Below, piece after piece: positions 16,188 to 19,217 of a DNA stretch of 19,217 bases; the first letter of the stretch is position 1, and each line of letters starts with the position of its first letter. The notes below the pieces were generated by a model. The model searched no databases, was not told the origin of the DNA, and saw only the letters and a program-made list of their open reading frames with translations. A program made the translations under genes and the position numbers. The stretch covers positions 8,916-28,132 of the forward strand of contig MU657690.1 of assembly GCA_026770575.1 (NCBI GenBank), given 5' to 3'. Origin of the DNA: Pelagophyceae sp. CCMP2097. Taxonomy: Eukaryota > Sar > Pelagophyceae.

Positions 16188-17057
16188 ATGCGTGGTGCGG
16201 CGGCGCTGGCGTGGCTGATTTGCGCGGTGGCGGGCGCGGGCGACGCGCCGGGGGCCTGGGACGGGGCAGGGTCGCAGCTCCACTTCATGGAGCGGGACGA
16301 ATGCATAATCGCGTCGATGGACGACGCCATCGTGGGCCGCGCGAGCAAGAGGGCGGCGCACACCTTTTCCGCCGGCGCGCCGCGCGGCCTTCTGCACCGC
16401 GCCTTTTCCGTCTTCCTCTTCCAGGACGGCAAGATGCTGCTGCAGAAACGCGCTGCGGACAAGATCACGTTCCCCGGCGTCTGGACGAACACGTGCTGCT
16501 CGCACCAGCTCTACGGCACGACGTCGACGGAGGTGGACGGCGCCGGCGAAATCGCGTCGGGCGCCGTGCCGGGCGCCAAGCGCGCGGCCCTGCGCAAGCT
16601 GCACCACGAGTTTGGCATCAAACCGGAAACGCTGCGGCCCGACGGCTTCAAGTTCCTGACGAGGCTGCACTACTGGGGCGCCGACGTGGCGACGCACGGT
16701 TCGGCGGCGCCCTGGGGCGAGCACGAAATCGACTACATCCTCTTCTACTACGTGCGCAGCGGCGAGGCGCTGGAACTCGAGCCGGCGGCGAGCGAGATTG
16801 CCGACTTGCGGTGGGTCTCGCGCGCCGGCCTCGCCGCCATGCTGGCAGACCCGGAGATTAAATGGTCGCCTTGGTTCAGAATCATCGCGGACCGCTTCCT
16901 ACCCGCGTGGTGGGACGACGACCTCGACGAGACGCTGGACTCGCTGGAGAAGCACGCCGACTACAAGACGATACACCGCTTCGACCCGGCGCCAGAGCAT
17001 CAGGGCGGCGCCGGGAACGCGGGGCCTTGGCTCGACGACCTCTGGAGCGAACTCTAG
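16188..17057 (+). CDS. IDI: Isopentenyl-diphosphate delta-isomerase, type I
   Basis: Interconverts isopentenyl and dimethylallyl diphosphate, the entry to isoprenoid synthesis. Single exon, 289 residues from ATG at 16188. The type I Nudix-fold core is complete: LLHRAFSVFLF (H70, metal ligand), FPGVWTNTCCSHQL (catalytic Cys at 103/104, H106), the degenerate Nudix segment AALRKLHHEFGI (134-144), and WGEHEIDYILFYY (catalytic Glu pair 178/180). The first 18 residues, MRGAAALAWLICAVAGAG, look like a signal peptide, and only about 12 residues separate it from the core start (LHFMERDECI). In algae with complex plastids this would suit plastid or ER import, though the usual aromatic residue after the cleavage site is not seen. 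Upstream in-frame codons lack an ATG. It converges on the 17163-18270 gene with 105 bp between stops. Confidence 0.95.
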   Translation: MRGAAALAWLICAVAGAGDAPGAWDGAGSQLHFMERDECIIASMDDAIVGRASKRAAHTFSAGAPRGLLHRAFSVFLFQDGKMLLQKRAADKITFPGVWTNTCCSHQLYGTTSTEVDGAGEIASGAVPGAKRAALRKLHHEFGIKPETLRPDGFKFLTRLHYWGADVATHGSAAPWGEHEIDYILFYYVRSGEALELEPAASEIADLRWVSRAGLAAMLADPEIKWSPWFRIIADRFLPAWWDDDLDETLDSLEKHADYKTIHRFDPAPEHQGGAGNAGPWLDDLWSEL

Positions 17058-17162
17058 CCACGACCCCCACCACGCCCCATAGGACGGACTCCAAGCCAAC
17101 CATCTGCTTCCGAGAGACGGCGCATCTGCTTAACAACGCGTCATCGGACCCCGCGGCGGGGC

Positions 17163-18270
17163 CTAGCAGGCGAAGCAGGCTGTCAGCGACGCGAAAAAGC
17201 CCGCCTTCGGGGCCTCGGACCGCGGCGCGTACGCGTCCTCGGCCGGCTGCGCCCAGGCGGTGGTGGCCACCGCGCGCGGCGCGTCGGTAGCCGCGCGCGG
17301 CGCGTCGGTCTCCGCGCTGCGGGGCGCCGCCGCGCCGGCCGCGAGCGTCGGGGGCGTCGCCGCGCCGGTGGCTGCAGGCGTCGCTGCGCCGGTGGCTGTG
17401 GGCTTCGGGAGGTCGAGGCACGCGCCGGCGGCCGCCGCCGCGGCGCCGGCGACGAGCCGCTGCGCGTCGGCGTCGCCGCGTGCTGCGCGGCACTCGTCGA
17501 GGTTCGACCACGCCTCGGGCGTCGAGACCTATCGTCCGTTTCGACCGCTCCGCCCTCCGCGCACGGCGGCGACGGGCGCCCCCCTGCCTTGATCCGATGA
17601 CGCCCCCGCCGTCGCTCGTGGCGGTCTGCCCCCGCCGTCGCTCGTGGCGACCCGGGTTTGCCGGCGGCGTCTGGGTTTGCCGGCGGCGGTCCGACGCGGA
17701 CACGGGGTCCCTACGCGGTCGTCGAAGAGGTGCAGCACGACGTCCCGCGCCTTGAGCAGCGTGCGCGGGCCCGCGCGCGCGTCCACCTGCGACGGGGACG
17801 CCTCGGCCCCGCGCGCCCCAGGGGCGGGCGGTCGGCCGGCTGCTCACGAGGAGCCCCGCGGGCGGCGCATCGTCGAGGTCGATGGTGATGCCGACGTTGG
17901 CGCCGCAGGCAGCGCAGGAGATGCGCTCGCGCTTGCGCGCGTCGTCGTGGGCGCGCTCGTGCGGCGACACGGCAAAGCCCGGGACGGCGGCCGCGCTCTC
18001 GAGGCCGCGGTCGACCTTGAGCGCGCAGTGGAACGCGCCGCCCGAAGCGGGCAGCAGCTCGAGGAGGTCGCCGGCGACGAGCTCAGCGCCGCAGCCGCCG
18101 CAGGCGCAGGCGCGGAGCGTCCACAGCGGCAGCGCGGCGGCGTACGCGGGCGCCTTGCGCACCGGCGGCGGCGCGACGGCGTTCGCGACGGCGTTCGTCA
18201 GCGGCCGCAGCGCCGACCGCGGCGGCGCCGAGTACTCGGAGAGTAGCGCCGTGAACGTCGCGTCCGACAT
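17163..18270 (-). CDS. Zinc-binding Yippee/Mis18-like (beta-tent) protein, three exons
   Basis: My model joins exon 1 (17848-18270), exon 2 (17715-17786) and exon 3 (17163-17528), giving 286 residues; both junctions are phase 0. Exon 1 from ATG at 18270 holds CACGGCG (C57, C60) and ISCAACGANVGI (C119, C122). Two CxxC pairs about 58 residues apart, the second followed by G-x-x-x-G, resemble the zinc site of Yippee, Mis18 and related beta-tent folds. Exon 2 adds LLKARDVVLHLFDDR, plausibly the last strand. Exon 3 encodes TPEAWSNLDECRAARGD, an Ala/Pro/Thr-rich linker and the end FFASLTACFAC, a CaaX-like tetrapeptide. Read without introns, the frame runs on to 16882 through Arg-rich nonsense and overlaps IDI, so the spliced model is better. 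Family assignment is tentative: it could be another CxxC-pair zinc domain. Function unknown. Confidence 0.7.
17529..17714 (-). other. Intron 2 of the zinc-protein gene, built of tandem duplications
   Basis: 186 nt, minus strand GTAGGG...GATAG. It contains a 22-bp unit twice (17602-17623 and 17628-17649 on plus) and a 16-bp unit GGGTTTGCCGGCGGCG twice (17654-17669 and 17673-17688). Such internal duplications explain its length compared with the 61-nt intron 1. Confidence 0.7.
17787..17847 (-). other. Intron 1 of the zinc-protein gene
   Basis: 61 nt, minus strand GTGAGC...GTCGCAG. Removing it joins GLL to VDARAGPRTLL in frame and avoids an Arg/Gly/Ala-rich stretch with no protein character. 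Confidence 0.75.
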
Positions 18271-18364
18271 GGCGCCGGGAGCCCGAGGAGTCGACGGAGA
18301 GCGAGCGAGGGGTCGACCGGGGGTCGACGGGAGATCTCAAGCGAGCAAACGTGATTCCAAGAAT

Positions 18365-18395
18365 CCAAAACGCCAGTGGGCCCGGGTTCGAACCG
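18365..18395 (-). other. tRNA-like T-arm / Pol III B-box match
   Basis: On the minus strand CCCGG-TTCGAAC-CCGGG forms a perfect 5-bp T-stem with the canonical seven-base loop, followed by CCCACTG as would an acceptor 3' strand. The matching 5' acceptor strand, D-arm and a proper anticodon loop are absent upstream. It is therefore a fragment, a SINE-type Pol III element or chance, not a complete tRNA gene. Confidence 0.35.
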
Positions 18396-18434
18396 GGTGC
18401 GTCCCGTTTTCGGCGACGGGCCATGTCCAGGGTA

Positions 18435-18975
18435 TATAGGTGGGCAATTGCGGTGTGAGATATTTGGGGGTCTGGTAATTACAGTAATTATTGGGTAATT
18501 ACCTTACACACATAATTGCAGAGTAATTGGAAGCTGATATTTTCAAACGCGCTGATTCGGGCTGCGATGGGTCTAGGCGCGTAGGGAGGCCCCTCCCGGG
18601 GCTGAGAACCTGGCTGGCAAGCTCGAAGACGAGGCAGTTTCCGAGATACGAATTTAGGTGACATCTTGTAAGCCTGATGCCCGACCAAGCGCACCGTTTA
18701 CCGCCCATCCGATGGACGCTTGGCCGCGGTACGGCGTCTTGGGCAGGTGCACCATGTAGGCGGGCACCTCGTGCTCACGGTCCTTCGCGTTCACCCTCAA
18801 TACCAGGTGGTCCCTCGGCCTGACCAAGCCTGCCATCGCGTTTTCGCGTGGATTTACCAAATAGCGAGGGTAATTCTGGGAAAAATTACAGGCCCACGGT
18901 AAAGCAGATTACGGCCTCCCTGTAATTACCGTTAATTGCAACGTACTTGAAATAATGTAATTACTTTTTAAATTT
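18435..18975 (-). repeat. 540-bp repeat element, copy 2 (inverted)
   Basis: Reverse-complement copy of 7636-8175, 10.3 kb away. The borders match: TATAGGTGGGCAATT at 18435 and CTTTTTAAATTT at 18964-18975. The internal small frame is kept from the ATG (18834-18836 region) but ends earlier, at 18654, after ...GLQDVT, because an AAA codon is TAA here. Changes in that frame are mixed, about five silent and seven amino-acid-changing, which argues against strong protein-level selection. Confidence 0.85.
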
Positions 18976-19164
18976 TGGTGGATGGGCCCGGGCTCCTAGG
19001 GTCTCAACGTCCTCGACAATGTCTGTAAGCCCGTCATAAGGTCCGGTATAATTTCAGGGCCGTTCGATCCGCCCCGACCCGCCCCAGCCTCCCAACGCTC
19101 CCGCCGCGCCCGCGCCCCCTCCCTAAGGTCCGGTAGGCCCCCGCCGCCGATCCGACCCGACGAC
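18976..19164. other. C-rich spacer
   Basis: No gene seen. The motif AAGGTCCGGTA occurs at about 19038 and 19124; related GTCCGGTAA occurs near 12250 and 12272. Confidence 0.4.
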
Positions 19165-19217
19165 CGCAGCCGGCCACAGCCGGTCGCAGCCGGCTGGAGC
19201 CGGCTGGAGCCGGCTAA
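19165..19217 (+). repeat. 10-bp minisatellite at window end
   Basis: About five units of (C/G)AGCCGG(C/T)(C/T/G)(A/G), the last two identical (GAGCCGGCTG). The array ends close to the window edge at TAA. Confidence 0.85.

Noticed and set aside
16882..17162. Extension of the minus-strand zinc protein to 462 residues
   Set aside because: Beyond the first intron this frame is Arg-rich nonsense and overlaps the IDI coding region; the spliced alternative ends at 17163.
18365..18440. Complete tRNA gene
   Set aside because: Only the T-arm is good; no matching 5' acceptor strand, D-arm or standard anticodon loop.

Overview
The window is GC-rich nuclear DNA from a eukaryote, most likely a unicellular alga. 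The eukaryotic assignment rests on small spliceosomal introns (61, 74 and 186 nt) with GT/AG borders, an LTR-class Copia retrotransposon, several terminal-inverted-repeat (TIR) elements, TATA-type promoter sequence, and proteins with mitochondrial-type and secretory-type N-termini. A stramenopile such as a pelagophyte is my guess from base composition and style; it is not proven by anything here.

Layout. Positions 1-147 hold the edge of a possible minus-strand exon. Positions 300-1440 are repeats: a 31-bp tandem, a degenerate approximately 33-bp minisatellite, and one arm of a roughly 600-bp inverted repeat. Positions 1447-6139 (possibly to about 6724) carry a minus-strand Ty1/copia element. 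Its Gag-protease and integrase-RT-RNase H frames are the same frame, split by one TAG. Positions 6725-7635 hold a GC-rich degenerate array and an unidentified gene fragment. Positions 7636-8175 hold a 540-bp repeat that recurs inverted at 18435-18975. Positions 8571-9556 hold a tandem array whose end is the second arm of the 600-bp inverted repeat. Positions 9860-10576 look like a non-autonomous TIR transposon with a perfect 26-bp palindrome inside. Positions 10801-11814 (minus) encode an OTU-fold protease-like protein. Positions 11815-14135 are mostly non-coding and contain nested direct and inverted repeats.

Positions 14245-18270 are a compact island of host genes: an ACOT9-type acyl-CoA thioesterase (+, probably three exons), isopentenyl-diphosphate isomerase with a signal-peptide-like N-terminus (+, no intron), and, convergent with it at only 105 bp, a zinc-binding Yippee/Mis18-like protein (-) for which I derive a three-exon model of 286 residues. 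The three are not an operon and no shared pathway is evident, although the thioesterase and isomerase both belong to acyl/isoprenoid lipid metabolism. The rest, 18271-19217, is a tRNA-like T-arm, the second 540-bp repeat copy and a 10-bp minisatellite.

I found no convincing undescribed defence or enzymatic system. The most unusual items are the one-stop Gag-Pol layout with three zinc knuckles, the OTU protein lacking its expected histidine, the intron-corrected zinc protein ending in a CaaX-like tetrapeptide, and the nested inverted-repeat architecture.
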